Shown here: positions 26,774 through 35,507 of the stretch, one piece after another | Numbering within the stretch: the first letter of the stretch is position 1 | Layout: the number at the start of each line of letters is the position of its first letter | Assembly: GCA_002394685.1 (NCBI GenBank) | Contig: DGUP01000055.1 | Coordinates: 48,830 to 112,829, forward strand | Length of the DNA: 64,000 nt | From: Treponema sp. UBA4307 | Lineage (GTDB): Bacteria; Spirochaetota; Spirochaetia; Treponematales; Treponemataceae | Direction: 5' to 3' | Translations under genes and position numbers: made by a program | The notes under the pieces: model-generated | The model's database searches: none | What the model saw: the letters and a program-made list of their open reading frames with translations, nothing else | What the model was told of the DNA's origin: nothing

Positions 26774-28300
26774 TCAGTTATTTTCTTCATCCTGAATTCT
26801 ATTCAAAATAAGAGGACGTTCATCCGCAACCATAGCTTTGTCCGGACTTAAGCGGTAAGGCTGCAAAATAATGGAATTATTCTTATTCAGTCCAACAATT
26901 TCTGCAAAGGAAAGAAGATATGTACCATTCAGCCAGGTAGCATTATCCGGTGACCTGAACTGAATAAAAGGCATGTCAAGGAACTGAAGTTTTGTGTAGA
27001 AACCAGAACTTTCAACACCGTCAGTAGCAAGACTGGTATATTTTCCATCAGCAAAAGTTATGACAGAACCATCAGATCCTCTCCATGAAGGGCCTTTTTC
27101 CAGTTCCCTGATGTATTCCTGAACATAATCTTCAGTTTTTTTCAGGGAGTTTGTATTGTAGTATTCCTTTACATCCTGCTTTTTATATTCTCCGTCCCAT
27201 TCCGTACTTTCAGAAATAATCATACGCACATCATCCATAAGGCGGACCTGAATTGAATCAACTCCCTTAAGGCTGATGTCAATGCGGCGGCGAAGGTTTG
27301 CAATTTCAGAGTTTACAGTTGAAATATAGATTCCACTATAGCGAAGGTAATTTTGTCCCCACTCGTAAATTTCCTGAGTATCATCGCAATAGAAAACAAT
27401 TGTTTTTTCATCGTAATCAAAAAAGATGTAATACTCTTTTTTTGAGCCGGGTACATTCAGTTTCCAGAGGCCATTCAGATAATTTGCATAGGACTCTATA
27501 CTTCCCCCCTGAACAAAAGAAAGTTCCCTGCTTGCAAGTGAGGCAGCAGAGGTGCGTTTAACGTCAGAAACTACAAAATCCTGTAAATCCTTATCCCACA
27601 AATAAACTGTAACAACCTGATCCTTCATGCGGCCGTCACCTTCCATGGAATAAACGTAAACCGGATAAGAAGAACCGTCTGTTGTATCCATATGATAAGT
27701 GTAGGAACGATCTGTTTCCTGAATGTAGATAATGTCATTTGATTCAAATTTGTGAATCTGTTCAGTTTCTGCCCGGTCACCAATTTTTCTTACATGCCAG
27801 ACGGAAAGCTCAGTTAAACCGGCTTCATTAATTCCTTCGTAAATAACACAAGTTTTGTGACTGCCGGTTAAATCTGAAGTGTAATAAGAAAAAGTACTTA
27901 CCTGATTAATATCAGTCTGGATCTCAGCATCCCTTCCATAACTTTCAGTTTCAGGATTGTAATAACCAATCAAAAGGGTTATAGGGGATTCTGAACTTGT
28001 CTTAACAGCAGCAATCTGATCCAGAATTTCATCATGATATGAACCTCCGTCCAGACTTTCATTAAGAACTGCAACCAGAGTTTCATCATTTTCCAGTGGA
28101 ATGAGAGTTGTTAAAGGTTCGTCTCCGCCGTAAGAAACCATCTCCCCGGTAGATTCTTCTCTACGGGAAGAATGATTTTCAGCGGAAACCTTTGTATTAG
28201 ACATTGTATCATTATTCTGTCTGTAATAACGCAGGAATACAATCGTAGCAATTGCAGCAATGGCAATTACAAATCCTGCAATGACAAATTTTTTATGCAT
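26774..28300 (-). CDS. Tp0751 (pallilysin)-family surface protein without the HEXXH motif
   Basis: A 508-residue protein with one N-terminal membrane or signal segment (residues 5-23) and no lipobox cysteine. The region around residues 270-385 recalls the C-terminal domain of T. pallidum Tp0751: shared features are GLW, an FFD strand, QEIY, an IxxLRRRI strand, a SIQVRxMDDV strand and a STEWDGEYKK end. In Tp0751 the stretch HEVIH lies in this strand; here the same position reads VDSIQ, so the proposed zinc-protease motif is missing. The lipocalin-like fold and adhesin role of Tp0751 are family knowledge. It lies 24 bases after argD with a poor ribosome site. Homology is from memory and should be confirmed. 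Confidence 0.65.
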   Translation of the reverse strand: MHKKFVIAGFVIAIAAIATIVFLRYYRQNNDTMSNTKVSAENHSSRREESTGEMVSYGGDEPLTTLIPLENDETLVAVLNESLDGGSYHDEILDQIAAVKTSSESPITLLIGYYNPETESYGRDAEIQTDINQVSTFSYYTSDLTGSHKTCVIYEGINEAGLTELSVWHVRKIGDRAETEQIHKFESNDIIYIQETDRSYTYHMDTTDGSSYPVYVYSMEGDGRMKDQVVTVYLWDKDLQDFVVSDVKRTSAASLASRELSFVQGGSIESYANYLNGLWKLNVPGSKKEYYIFFDYDEKTIVFYCDDTQEIYEWGQNYLRYSGIYISTVNSEIANLRRRIDISLKGVDSIQVRLMDDVRMIISESTEWDGEYKKQDVKEYYNTNSLKKTEDYVQEYIRELEKGPSWRGSDGSVITFADGKYTSLATDGVESSGFYTKLQFLDMPFIQFRSPDNATWLNGTYLLSFAEIVGLNKNNSIILQPYRLSPDKAMVADERPLILNRIQDEENN

Positions 28301-28324
28301 GTGCCAATGATACTAAAGACAATA

Positions 28325-29482
28325 CTAATTTGCAAGAACAGATCTGATGATATCCAGGCCCTGATCAATCAACTTGTTAGGAATATTCAATGGAGGAAGA
28401 AGCCTTACCACATCAGAACCTGCCGTACAAGTAAGAAGCCCCTTATCCAGCAGCTTCTTTTCAACTTCAACAGGATCAAGTCCTACCTGAATACCGGTAA
28501 TAAGACCAAGACCGCGTACATCCTTAATCACAGGAAGATTCCATGATCTGATTACTTCCCTCATATGTTCACCTTTTTCTGTAACGTGAGCAAGGAAGTC
28601 CGGAGCAGTCAATTCTTTAAGAACAACATTTGCTGCGGCACAGGCCAGAGGATTTCCACCAAAAGTAGACTGATGGTCACCTGCTTCAAAAACATCTGCA
28701 GCTCCACGGTAAAGACAGGCGCCCATTGGAACACCACCGGCAATTCCCTTGGCAAGAGTTACAACTTCCGGATTAAACTGGAACTGCTCGTTAGCAAGAA
28801 GAGAACCTGTTCTGCCCATACCAGTCTGAACTTCATCTGCAATAACAATAGCACCAGCCTTTCTTGCAAGTTCAGCAGCTTCCCGAACCCATTCAGGATC
28901 CAGAGGAATTACTCCACCTTCACACTGAACACATTCAACCATAAAGGCAGCAGTTGTTTCATCAAAGGCAGTTTTAAGTGCCTTGTAATCATTTGCAGGA
29001 ATGTACTTAAAACCGTCAGGATATGGTCCAAAACAGTCCGGATGAAATCTGTCCTGACCAGTGGCAGTGAGAGAGTTGATTGTTCTTCCGTGAAAGCCCT
29101 GTAAAAGACTTACAATTGTACGTCTCTTTTTTCCATTTTTAAGATATCCGTACTTACGGGCAAGTTTGATTGCAGCTTCATTAGCTTCAGCACCAGAGTT
29201 TCCAAAGAAAACTCCGTCAAAACCTGTAGCCTTCAGAAGGGCTTCTGCATATGCAGCTCCAATGTCACTGGTATAGTAATTTGAAATGTGAATCTGCTTT
29301 TTTGCCTGATCAGCAATAGCCTTAACCAGAGGAGGATAATTGTGTCCCAGACAGTTAACTGCAATTCCCGAAAGAAAATCTATATATTTTTTTCCATTAA
29401 TATCGTAGCAAAGTGCCCCCTTGCCTTTCTTTAATGTTACATCAAATGAGCCGTAATTATTTAAAACATATTTGCTTCCCAT
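28325..29482 (-). CDS. argD: Acetylornithine aminotransferase
   Basis: A 385-residue class-III PLP aminotransferase. Visible features are the phosphate-binding NSGAEANEAAIKLAR (near 95-109), the PLP-contacting ADEVQTGMGRTG with Asp216, and the Schiff-base lysine in TLAKGIAGGVPMGA (Lys245). It converts N-acetylglutamate semialdehyde to N-acetylornithine in the cytoplasm. Last gene of the arginine cluster argJ-argB-argD, with short gaps; no argC was found beside it. Length and motifs fit ArgD better than ornithine or GABA aminotransferases. Confidence 0.94.
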   Translation of the reverse strand: MGSKYVLNNYGSFDVTLKKGKGALCYDINGKKYIDFLSGIAVNCLGHNYPPLVKAIADQAKKQIHISNYYTSDIGAAYAEALLKATGFDGVFFGNSGAEANEAAIKLARKYGYLKNGKKRRTIVSLLQGFHGRTINSLTATGQDRFHPDCFGPYPDGFKYIPANDYKALKTAFDETTAAFMVECVQCEGGVIPLDPEWVREAAELARKAGAIVIADEVQTGMGRTGSLLANEQFQFNPEVVTLAKGIAGGVPMGACLYRGAADVFEAGDHQSTFGGNPLACAAANVVLKELTAPDFLAHVTEKGEHMREVIRSWNLPVIKDVRGLGLITGIQVGLDPVEVEKKLLDKGLLTCTAGSDVVRLLPPLNIPNKLIDQGLDIIRSVLAN

Positions 29483-29515
29483 AACATTCTCCTAATACAA
29501 GATTATCAGTAAAAA

Positions 29516-30415
29516 TCAGTAAATCATAGTACCAATACCACGATCTGAGAACATTTCTATCAGAAGGGAATGTGGTACACGGCCGTCGATTATATGGGTT
29601 CTTGGAACACCCCCTTCCCTGGCCAGCATACAGCATTCAATCTTTGGAATCATTCCCCCGGCTATTGTGCCGTCCTTAATAAGCCCATCAACATCACTTA
29701 TATGAATTCTCTGAAGCAGGCTGTGAGGATCATTAATATCCTTAAGAACCCCCGGAACATTTGTAAGCTGAACAAACTTTTCAGCACCAAGGGCAACGGC
29801 TATTTTAGCAGCAGCAGTATCTGCATTTATATTGTAGAGATTCATATCCCCGTCTTCCCCAACTGCCACAGTTGAAACTACAGGAATAAAATTCTGGTTT
29901 AAGAGAGACTGAATTACTTCAGGATTTACCTGAGTAACGCTTCCTACAAAACCAAGATCTGCTCCGTCCTTATCAATTTTTTTTGCCTTAAGCAAACCTG
30001 AGTCAACACCGCTGAGTCCAACAGCCCGGCCACCTTTCTGCAGCAGCAGACCTACAATATCCTTGTTAAGTTTACCTGCAAGAACCATTTCTACAATTTC
30101 CATGGTTTCTTTATCAGTATAGCGCAGGCCGTTTACGAACTTACTTTCTTTACCGATTTTTTCCAGCATATGGTTAATTTCAGGACCACCGCCGTGAACC
30201 AGTACAACCTTTATTCCGATTGTGCTCAGAAGAACAATATCTTCCATTACGTCAGACTTAAGTTCTTCGTTAAGCATTGCATTTCCACCGTATTTAACTA
30301 CAACAGTTTTTCCAACCCAGTGTTTAAAATATGGAAGGGCCTGAACCAGTACATCTGACCACTGCTGATTGTTAAGTCTTGGATCTGATTTATCTTCAAA
30401 ATTTTCTTCACTCAT
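29516..30415 (-). CDS. argB: Acetylglutamate kinase
   Basis: About 299 residues of the amino-acid-kinase fold: VVKYGGNAM near the N-terminus, VLVHGGGPEINHML, and the late NINADTAAAKIAVALGAEKFV. It phosphorylates N-acetylglutamate in the arginine pathway. I chose the ATG at 30415, preceded by AGGCGG at 7-base spacing and 19 bases after the argJ stop. The GTG at 30451 would overlap argJ. The length and the short N-terminal extension before the kinase core fit arginine-sensitive forms, but feedback control was not judged. Confidence 0.94.
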   Translation of the reverse strand: MSEENFEDKSDPRLNNQQWSDVLVQALPYFKHWVGKTVVVKYGGNAMLNEELKSDVMEDIVLLSTIGIKVVLVHGGGPEINHMLEKIGKESKFVNGLRYTDKETMEIVEMVLAGKLNKDIVGLLLQKGGRAVGLSGVDSGLLKAKKIDKDGADLGFVGSVTQVNPEVIQSLLNQNFIPVVSTVAVGEDGDMNLYNINADTAAAKIAVALGAEKFVQLTNVPGVLKDINDPHSLLQRIHISDVDGLIKDGTIAGGMIPKIECCMLAREGGVPRTHIIDGRVPHSLLIEMFSDRGIGTMIY

Positions 30416-30434
30416 TTTTTTACCGCCTGTAAAA

Positions 30435-31703
30435 TTATGTACGATAGTCACCGTTGATTTTTACATAATCATATGTAAGATCACAGCCCCATGCAGTTCC
30501 GCAAGCCTGGCCGTCACCACACTGAACAAGAATTTCAACAGCTTCTTCCGTTAAAACTTCCTTAGCCTTATCTTCATCAAATTCCAGGGGAACACCATTT
30601 TCGTATACCTTAATGCTGTTTTCGCCATGAACTTCAAAAGGCTGATTTGAATCAAAATATCTCTTAACACCCTTTCTGCTTGTAAACCAGATGTTTACCT
30701 TTTCAGGATTAAAGTCATAGCCGGAATACCCCATTGCACAAAGGAAACGGCCAAAGTTTGCATCTGCCCCGTACATTGCAGCCTTTACAAGGGATGATGA
30801 AATTACGGCCTTTGCCAGACCACGGGCTGTTTCAACATCCTTAGCTCCTTTTACGTTACATTCAATTAATCTTGTAGCACCTTCACCGTCAGCAGCAATC
30901 TTTTTTGCCATTACAGTGTTGATTACATTCAAAGCTTCAAGGAAGGCATCAAAGTCAGGACCTTCAGCAGAAATTTCCTGGTTACCTGCCATTCCGTTTG
31001 CCAGAATCGTAAGAGTATCATTTGTTGAGGTGTCTCCATCTACAGAAACACAGTTGTATGTACCCTGAATGCTTGAACGGAGAGCCTTTTCCAGCATCTG
31101 TGAAGAAATGGCACAGTCTGTAGTCATAAAGGCCAGCATGGTTCCCAGATTAATGTGAATCATTCCGGACCCCTTGCACATTGCACCAATACGAACAGTC
31201 TTTCCACCGATTGTAGTTTCTACGGCGCATTCCTTGTAGTGAGTATCTGTAGTCATAATAGCAATACGAGCCTCTTCGTGCCCCTTTTTGCTTAAGCCTT
31301 CCTTTAACTCATGAATTTTTGCTTCAATTTTTTCAACTGGAAGCTGTGCTCCAATGACCCCTGTAGAACAAACAACAACATTGTCAGGAGAAATATTTAA
31401 TTCACCAGCAGCAAGTTCTGCCATTCTGCGGGCAACCTCTGCCCCCTGCTGACCGGTACAGCAGTTTGCATTTCCAGAGTTTGCAATAACTGCCTGCATC
31501 TTTCCGTCAGCAATATGCTTCATGGTGTATTTTACAGCTTCTGCCTTAACTCGGTTCTGTGTAAAAACGCCTGCTGCATTACAGAGTTTTTCTGAATAGA
31601 TTAATGCCGTATCATTTGTAGTGCGGCTTGACTTGATTCTGCAAAGAATACCATTTGCAGTAAAACCTTGAGGAGCTGTTACTCCACCGTCAATAAATTG
31701 CAT
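30435..31703 (-). CDS. argJ: Bifunctional glutamate N-acetyltransferase / amino-acid acetyltransferase
   Basis: A 422-residue ArgJ proenzyme. The self-cleavage site lies in CKGSGMIHINLGTMLAF, where Thr188 becomes the new N-terminal nucleophile of the beta chain. It recycles the acetyl group from acetylornithine to glutamate, so the organism uses the cyclic arginine pathway. AAAGGAG lies 10 bases before the ATG, and a good promoter is at 31736-31765. First gene of argJ-argB-argD. Whether it is also able to use acetyl-CoA cannot be told here. Confidence 0.94.
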   Translation of the reverse strand: MQFIDGGVTAPQGFTANGILCRIKSSRTTNDTALIYSEKLCNAAGVFTQNRVKAEAVKYTMKHIADGKMQAVIANSGNANCCTGQQGAEVARRMAELAAGELNISPDNVVVCSTGVIGAQLPVEKIEAKIHELKEGLSKKGHEEARIAIMTTDTHYKECAVETTIGGKTVRIGAMCKGSGMIHINLGTMLAFMTTDCAISSQMLEKALRSSIQGTYNCVSVDGDTSTNDTLTILANGMAGNQEISAEGPDFDAFLEALNVINTVMAKKIAADGEGATRLIECNVKGAKDVETARGLAKAVISSSLVKAAMYGADANFGRFLCAMGYSGYDFNPEKVNIWFTSRKGVKRYFDSNQPFEVHGENSIKVYENGVPLEFDEDKAKEVLTEEAVEILVQCGDGQACGTAWGCDLTYDYVKINGDYRT

Positions 31704-31735
31704 TTTTATACACTCCTTTTGAGTTAATTTGCATA

Positions 31736-31765
31736 ATTATAGTGATTTATCCAGGATTCTTGCAA
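31736..31765 (-). promoter_or_regulatory. Promoter of the argJBD operon
   Basis: Minus strand TTGCAA (31765-31760) and a perfect TATAAT (31741-31736), 18 bp apart, about 33 bp before the argJ start. A-T-rich sequence around TTGCATAATTAT could be half an ArgR box, but it is too short to claim. Confidence 0.6.
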
Positions 31766-31793
31766 TAGATTTTGTAAATATACAGAAGATATT

Positions 31794-32579
31794 TTATTCT
31801 GTGAGCTGAACGCCCTTATCCCGGCTTTCTGTGGATTTATTATAAATGTTCTGATAGTAATCCAGAGCTATTCTGGAATAAGACCACCTGGACCTGGAAT
31901 GCCCCAGTCCGTTTGGAAAAGAAGGGAGATTTGAAATTTCTTCCATAGATTCCAGACTGTAACCTACTCCCAGATTATATAGGGTGGAAAGAATCTTTAA
32001 GCAGTAAAGCTGATCTTTGCCTGACAAATCATATTTTTCCATGGCAATATCAATGAAAGCTTCCAGATAAAAAATCTGACTGCTAATATCCCTTGCCCTT
32101 TGAACTCTGGCCCGCCTTACTTCAAAGTTATCAGACATTCCCCCGAAATCAATTACGGAATATTTAAGCTTTAATTCTGGAGATGCCGCAATTCGCTTTT
32201 CAATATCAACAAGAAAGAGAGGCTTCATCTGGCAATAGCCTATAGAACAGTTCAAAAAAGATGTTCCGGAAGAATAGAGCATACTTGTTGCGGCAGTTTC
32301 AATCCGGTCCCTTAACTGAGAATAGCGCATCAGTTCAGGAAAAACGATGGCGGTTGCAAAACCAGGATTTCTGAAATGATTTTTTTTCAGCAGCTCCTGA
32401 ACTTCTTCCGCAAGCAGGAGGGCATTCTGAAAGTTCTCTTCATGGCTTTCCCTGTAATCATCCAGCCCCAGCACTACCGTAGGCTTTTCAGGAGCCTTGC
32501 ATTGAGTAAGAATCGTTACTGTTAAACAAAAGAAGACCGCTCTAATTACAAGCGGTCTCCATTTAAGAGCTTTGTGCAT
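31794..32579 (-). CDS. Lipoprotein, possibly lysozyme/transglycosylase-like
   Basis: A 261-residue protein whose signal ends in ILTQCK, a lipobox with Cys27. The core contains VFPELMRYSQLRDRIET, followed by a loop and NCSIGYCQMKPLF. A glutamate after the first hydrophobic strand, then a SIGxxQMKPxF segment, resembles some lytic-transglycosylase-like proteins; this is a weak, memory-based likeness. The C-terminal part is helical. It overlaps the gltX stop codon by one base (TAATG), so it is translated from the gltX transcript. No firm function. Confidence 0.6.
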   Translation of the reverse strand: MHKALKWRPLVIRAVFFCLTVTILTQCKAPEKPTVVLGLDDYRESHEENFQNALLLAEEVQELLKKNHFRNPGFATAIVFPELMRYSQLRDRIETAATSMLYSSGTSFLNCSIGYCQMKPLFLVDIEKRIAASPELKLKYSVIDFGGMSDNFEVRRARVQRARDISSQIFYLEAFIDIAMEKYDLSGKDQLYCLKILSTLYNLGVGYSLESMEEISNLPSFPNGLGHSRSRWSYSRIALDYYQNIYNKSTESRDKGVQLTE

Positions 32580-34150
32580 TAGAATGCTTTAAGTGTCCTT
32601 TCAACCCGTTCAATACTCTTTTCTACACCAAGAATCAGAATTGAACCAATAAGTGGTGGAGAAACGCGGCTTCCAGTTACTGCCATACGAATAGGCATCA
32701 TGAAATCTCCCAGTTTAACACCCAGTTCTTCAGCCATAGTCTTTGCCAGATTTTCAGAAGCTTCGTGATCAAGTGAAGGAAGCTGTTTAATAAAGTCCTT
32801 TGACTTTTCCAGAACTTCCTTTGTCTTTGCTTCATCCAGTCTCTTTGGAACAATCTCTTCTTTTGGAGGAAGAGCAGGTTCTGTAAAGAGGAAGTGAACC
32901 ATTTCAGCTGCATCTGTAAGGAAGTGAAGTCTTTCCTTAATAAGAGGCATAAGTTCAAGAAGCTTTTTCTTAACGTCTGCGCTGGACATGTTCATTGAAG
33001 CATCAACACAAACAGGTTCTCCGTCTTCACCCAGGGCAAGACCTGAATATTCAGGACCAACCTTTGGCTTTGGCTGAGGATTGTCAGGATTGATTTCCAG
33101 TGTTGCGTCACCAGTACCAGTAATAAATGGAAGAGTCCACTTATAAAGCTCTTCGTCTGTGAGCATACGGATGTACTGGCCGTTATACCATTCCAGCTTT
33201 TTATAGTCGAATACAGCAGGAGCCTTGTTCAGGTGTTCCAGCTTGAAATTCTTTGCAAGTTCTTCAAGAGTATACATGTCACGGCCGTCTTCATAAGAAC
33301 AGCCCAGCAGAGCTACATAGTTTACAATAGCCTGAGGCAGATATCCTCTGGCACGGAATTCATTAAGGGATGTAGAACCATGACGCTTAGAAAGTTTCTT
33401 ACCGTCTGAACCGTTAACCATTGGAAGATGGCAGAATTCCGGATGCTCCCATCCAAAGGAACGATACATCTGCACGTGGAGAGGAGTAGAAGGAATCCAT
33501 TCCTGAGCACGCATAACGTGAGAAATGTGCATCATGTGGTCATCCACAATGTTTGCAAGGTGATATGTAGGGAATCCGTCTGACTTAAGAAGTACTGGAT
33601 CAGGAGAAATATCTTCATTCTTCCATACAATATCTCCAAGAAGATGATCATGGAATTTTGTTTCACCCTCAAGAGGCACCTTAAGACGGATTACATAAGG
33701 CTTACCTGCATCAAGATTTGCCTTTACTTCTTCTGGTGTAAGGTGACGGCAGTTGCGGTCATATCCAGGAGGAAGTTTATTTTCAGTCTGAATTTTGCGG
33801 ATTCTTTCCAGGCGCTCAGCATCACAGAAACAGTAATAAGCTTCACCCTTTTCTACCAGTTCCTGAGCATATTTTTTGTAAAGTTCAAAACGTTCACTCT
33901 GAACATAAGGGCCGTATTCACCACCCTTTTCACCGCCTTCATCCCAGTCAATACCAAGCCAGGCCATTGTGTCGTAAAGATTTTTTACGTATTTTTCATC
34001 GTAGCGTGTACGGTCTGTGTCTTCAAGACGAAGAATGAATTTTCCACCCTGTGAACGGGCAAAGAGATAGTTAAAAAGTGCTGTACGAACTCCACCAATG
34101 TGCTGCATACCAGTTGGAGATGGAGCATAACGTACTCTAACATCTGACAT
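32579..34150 (-). CDS. gltX: Glutamyl-tRNA synthetase
   Basis: About 523 residues. The class-I signature is APSPTGMQHIGGVRTALFNY (HIGH-equivalent HIGG) and the KMSKS-equivalent is DGKKLSKRHGS. It charges tRNA-Glu in the cytoplasm. I chose the ATG at 34150: AGAGGA is 8 bases upstream and the catalytic core starts at once (MSDVRVRYAPSPTG); an earlier in-frame codon at 34219 would add an unlikely tail that includes the promoter. A clear promoter is at 34191-34219. The final segment (anticodon-binding) reads normally. It is followed by a translationally coupled lipoprotein gene. Confidence 0.95.
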   Translation of the reverse strand: MSDVRVRYAPSPTGMQHIGGVRTALFNYLFARSQGGKFILRLEDTDRTRYDEKYVKNLYDTMAWLGIDWDEGGEKGGEYGPYVQSERFELYKKYAQELVEKGEAYYCFCDAERLERIRKIQTENKLPPGYDRNCRHLTPEEVKANLDAGKPYVIRLKVPLEGETKFHDHLLGDIVWKNEDISPDPVLLKSDGFPTYHLANIVDDHMMHISHVMRAQEWIPSTPLHVQMYRSFGWEHPEFCHLPMVNGSDGKKLSKRHGSTSLNEFRARGYLPQAIVNYVALLGCSYEDGRDMYTLEELAKNFKLEHLNKAPAVFDYKKLEWYNGQYIRMLTDEELYKWTLPFITGTGDATLEINPDNPQPKPKVGPEYSGLALGEDGEPVCVDASMNMSSADVKKKLLELMPLIKERLHFLTDAAEMVHFLFTEPALPPKEEIVPKRLDEAKTKEVLEKSKDFIKQLPSLDHEASENLAKTMAEELGVKLGDFMMPIRMAVTGSRVSPPLIGSILILGVEKSIERVERTLKAF

Positions 34151-34190
34151 ATATTTGTCCTCTATATATAGAAATAAGATTTGTCCTTCT

Positions 34191-34219
34191 ACTATATCGA
34201 TATTAGACTGCCCTTTCAA
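34191..34219 (-). promoter_or_regulatory. gltX promoter
   Basis: Minus strand TTGAAA (34219-34214) and TATAGT (34196-34191), 17 bp apart, giving a leader of about 35 bases before the gltX ATG. Confidence 0.7.
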
Positions 34220-34229
34220 GATTTATTAA

Positions 34230-34440
34230 AGTCAGAAATAAGAGATTTTTTTTCAAGGGCGTTCCCTGTCCCGTGGGGCCAGGTCGCCGCCGCAGAACCA
34301 AAGGCCACCGTCAGCAGTAACATGCTTATTCTAAGCCGCAGCGATACCGCAAAATCTGAGCAGAAAATAAAAGACTGGGCAAAGGGGTTGTAAGGGGGGT
34401 ATAAAGGGCCGTAAAAAAGGCAAACTCTAAAAAGAATTCT
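34230..34440. other. GC-rich, apparently non-coding tract between gltX and an XRE gene
   Basis: The stretch contains CCCGTGGGGCC, GTCGCCGCCGCAG and later AAGGGGGG, far richer in G+C than the AT-rich surroundings. A 70-codon open frame on the plus strand (34181-34393) has no ribosome site and unremarkable composition, so I do not call it a gene. It resembles the GC-rich element at 42205-42337 in character but not clearly in sequence. Possibly a decayed mobile element or an intergenic repeat. Confidence 0.4.
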
Positions 34441-34490
34441 CCTTAGAAATCACTTTTTCGGGCAAGTGGGGAATTTTTTCTGTTCTTATC

Positions 34491-34811
34491 TTACTGATTT
34501 TCCCAATCGCTTAAAGTATTATGGACAAGATTTTCTACAGTTTTTACAACGGCATGTTTCAATTCAGAAATCGCCTCAGATTGTAATGTTAGTTTTTGAG
34601 GAACAAAAAGACGGTACATTTCAACTTCAAGTACATTCGCAATTTTTGCCAAAGTCTTATCGCTAGGCCAAAGCCGTAAACCTTCTATCGAGTTAACCGT
34701 TTGCTCTGAAATTTCTGCCTTTTCTGCCAGTTCAAACTGTGACCAGCCCTTTATTTTCCGATATTTCTTGAGATTTTGACTTAATGTTTCCCTTAATTCT
34801 TGTGATTCCAT
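34491..34811 (-). CDS. XRE-family helix-turn-helix regulator
   Basis: A 106-residue protein with an N-terminal HTH_3 domain (about 10-65): LKKYRKIKGWSQFELAEKAEISEQTVNSIE, here given in two parts, LKKYRKIKGWSQ and FELAEKAEISEQTVNSIE. It then continues with LRLWPSDKTLAKIANVLEV. The C-terminal 40 residues are helical. No clear ribosome site precedes the ATG; TATACT lies 6 bases upstream, so the message may lack a leader. It is divergent from the accessory secreted-protein cluster starting at 34967 and might control it, but no operator was identified. Confidence 0.88.
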   Translation of the reverse strand: MESQELRETLSQNLKKYRKIKGWSQFELAEKAEISEQTVNSIEGLRLWPSDKTLAKIANVLEVEMYRLFVPQKLTLQSEAISELKHAVVKTVENLVHNTLSDWENQ

Positions 34812-34966
34812 GAGTTAAGTATATTTTGCATTGATAATTTCAATTTTTGAACTTATGTAAAATAAGCAAAATGCCTTGTAACTTATTCTAAATAGGTTTA
34901 ATTTGTATTATGAGTAAAAATAGTTTTTACTTTTTGTACTTAGAATGAGTTTCTTGGAGAGGATTT

Positions 34967-35452
34967 ATGAAAAAGAAATTGTTAATTCTGTCTTTTTTAT
35001 TTATGACTTTTGCTTTATTTGCAGAAGAACCACCAATAGAAAGTGGCGGATGGCATTGGGATTCAGGAATAACACTAAACGGAAAATGTTTTTTCGATGT
35101 GGCTGAATCTTACAAAGAGCAAGATGGATGGGCTTTAGTTTTAGGGGAAAAAATCCATTATTGGCTTTACGACACATACACATACCACGACGGCTATGGA
35201 AAATCCATCATAGATAGATATGTTCCTGCATGGATTGAATCAATGGGATATGTAATTGACTTTGACCACATGCGACGAGTAAATCCAAACAAGGATTTGG
35301 CATCTTCTGTTAAGGCTCTGATGAAACAGAGAAACTGTGATTTAAGTGTTGCATTGATAACAAGAGACCCGGCATATCCTTATGTCGTTATAAACAATTA
35401 TGATAAGGATTCAGATTCTTATTGGACTGATATTATTCCATTAATACGGTAA
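34967..35452 (+). CDS. Secreted hypothetical protein
   Basis: A 161-residue exported protein with a clear signal peptide (cleavage after LFA, residue 19). The mature part is tryptophan- and tyrosine-rich (GGWHWDSG, DGWALVLGEKIHYWLYDTYTYHDG) with a C-terminal stretch CDLSVALITRDPAYPYVVINNYD. I do not recognise the family. TTGGAGAGG lies before the ATG. It is the first of a plus-strand run of small secreted genes leading to the TPR-CHAT gene. Confidence 0.75.
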   Translation: MKKKLLILSFLFMTFALFAEEPPIESGGWHWDSGITLNGKCFFDVAESYKEQDGWALVLGEKIHYWLYDTYTYHDGYGKSIIDRYVPAWIESMGYVIDFDHMRRVNPNKDLASSVKALMKQRNCDLSVALITRDPAYPYVVINNYDKDSDSYWTDIIPLIR

Positions 35453-35507
35453 TAAAAGGATTTTTAGAAATCTTTTTACATAAAAATCAAATTTAAGGAG
35501 AATTCCC

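Noticed and set aside
26774..28300. Zinc metalloprotease (pallilysin) activity
   Set aside because: The HEXXH positions of the Tp0751-like domain are VDSIQ, so no metalloprotease activity is claimed.
31720..31765. ArgR operator at the argJ promoter
   Set aside because: Only a half-site-like TTGCATAATTAT is visible; a paired ARG box was not found.
34181..34393. 70-codon plus-strand open frame in the GC-rich tract
   Set aside because: No ribosome site, overlaps the gltX promoter, and the composition resembles non-coding repeat sequence.
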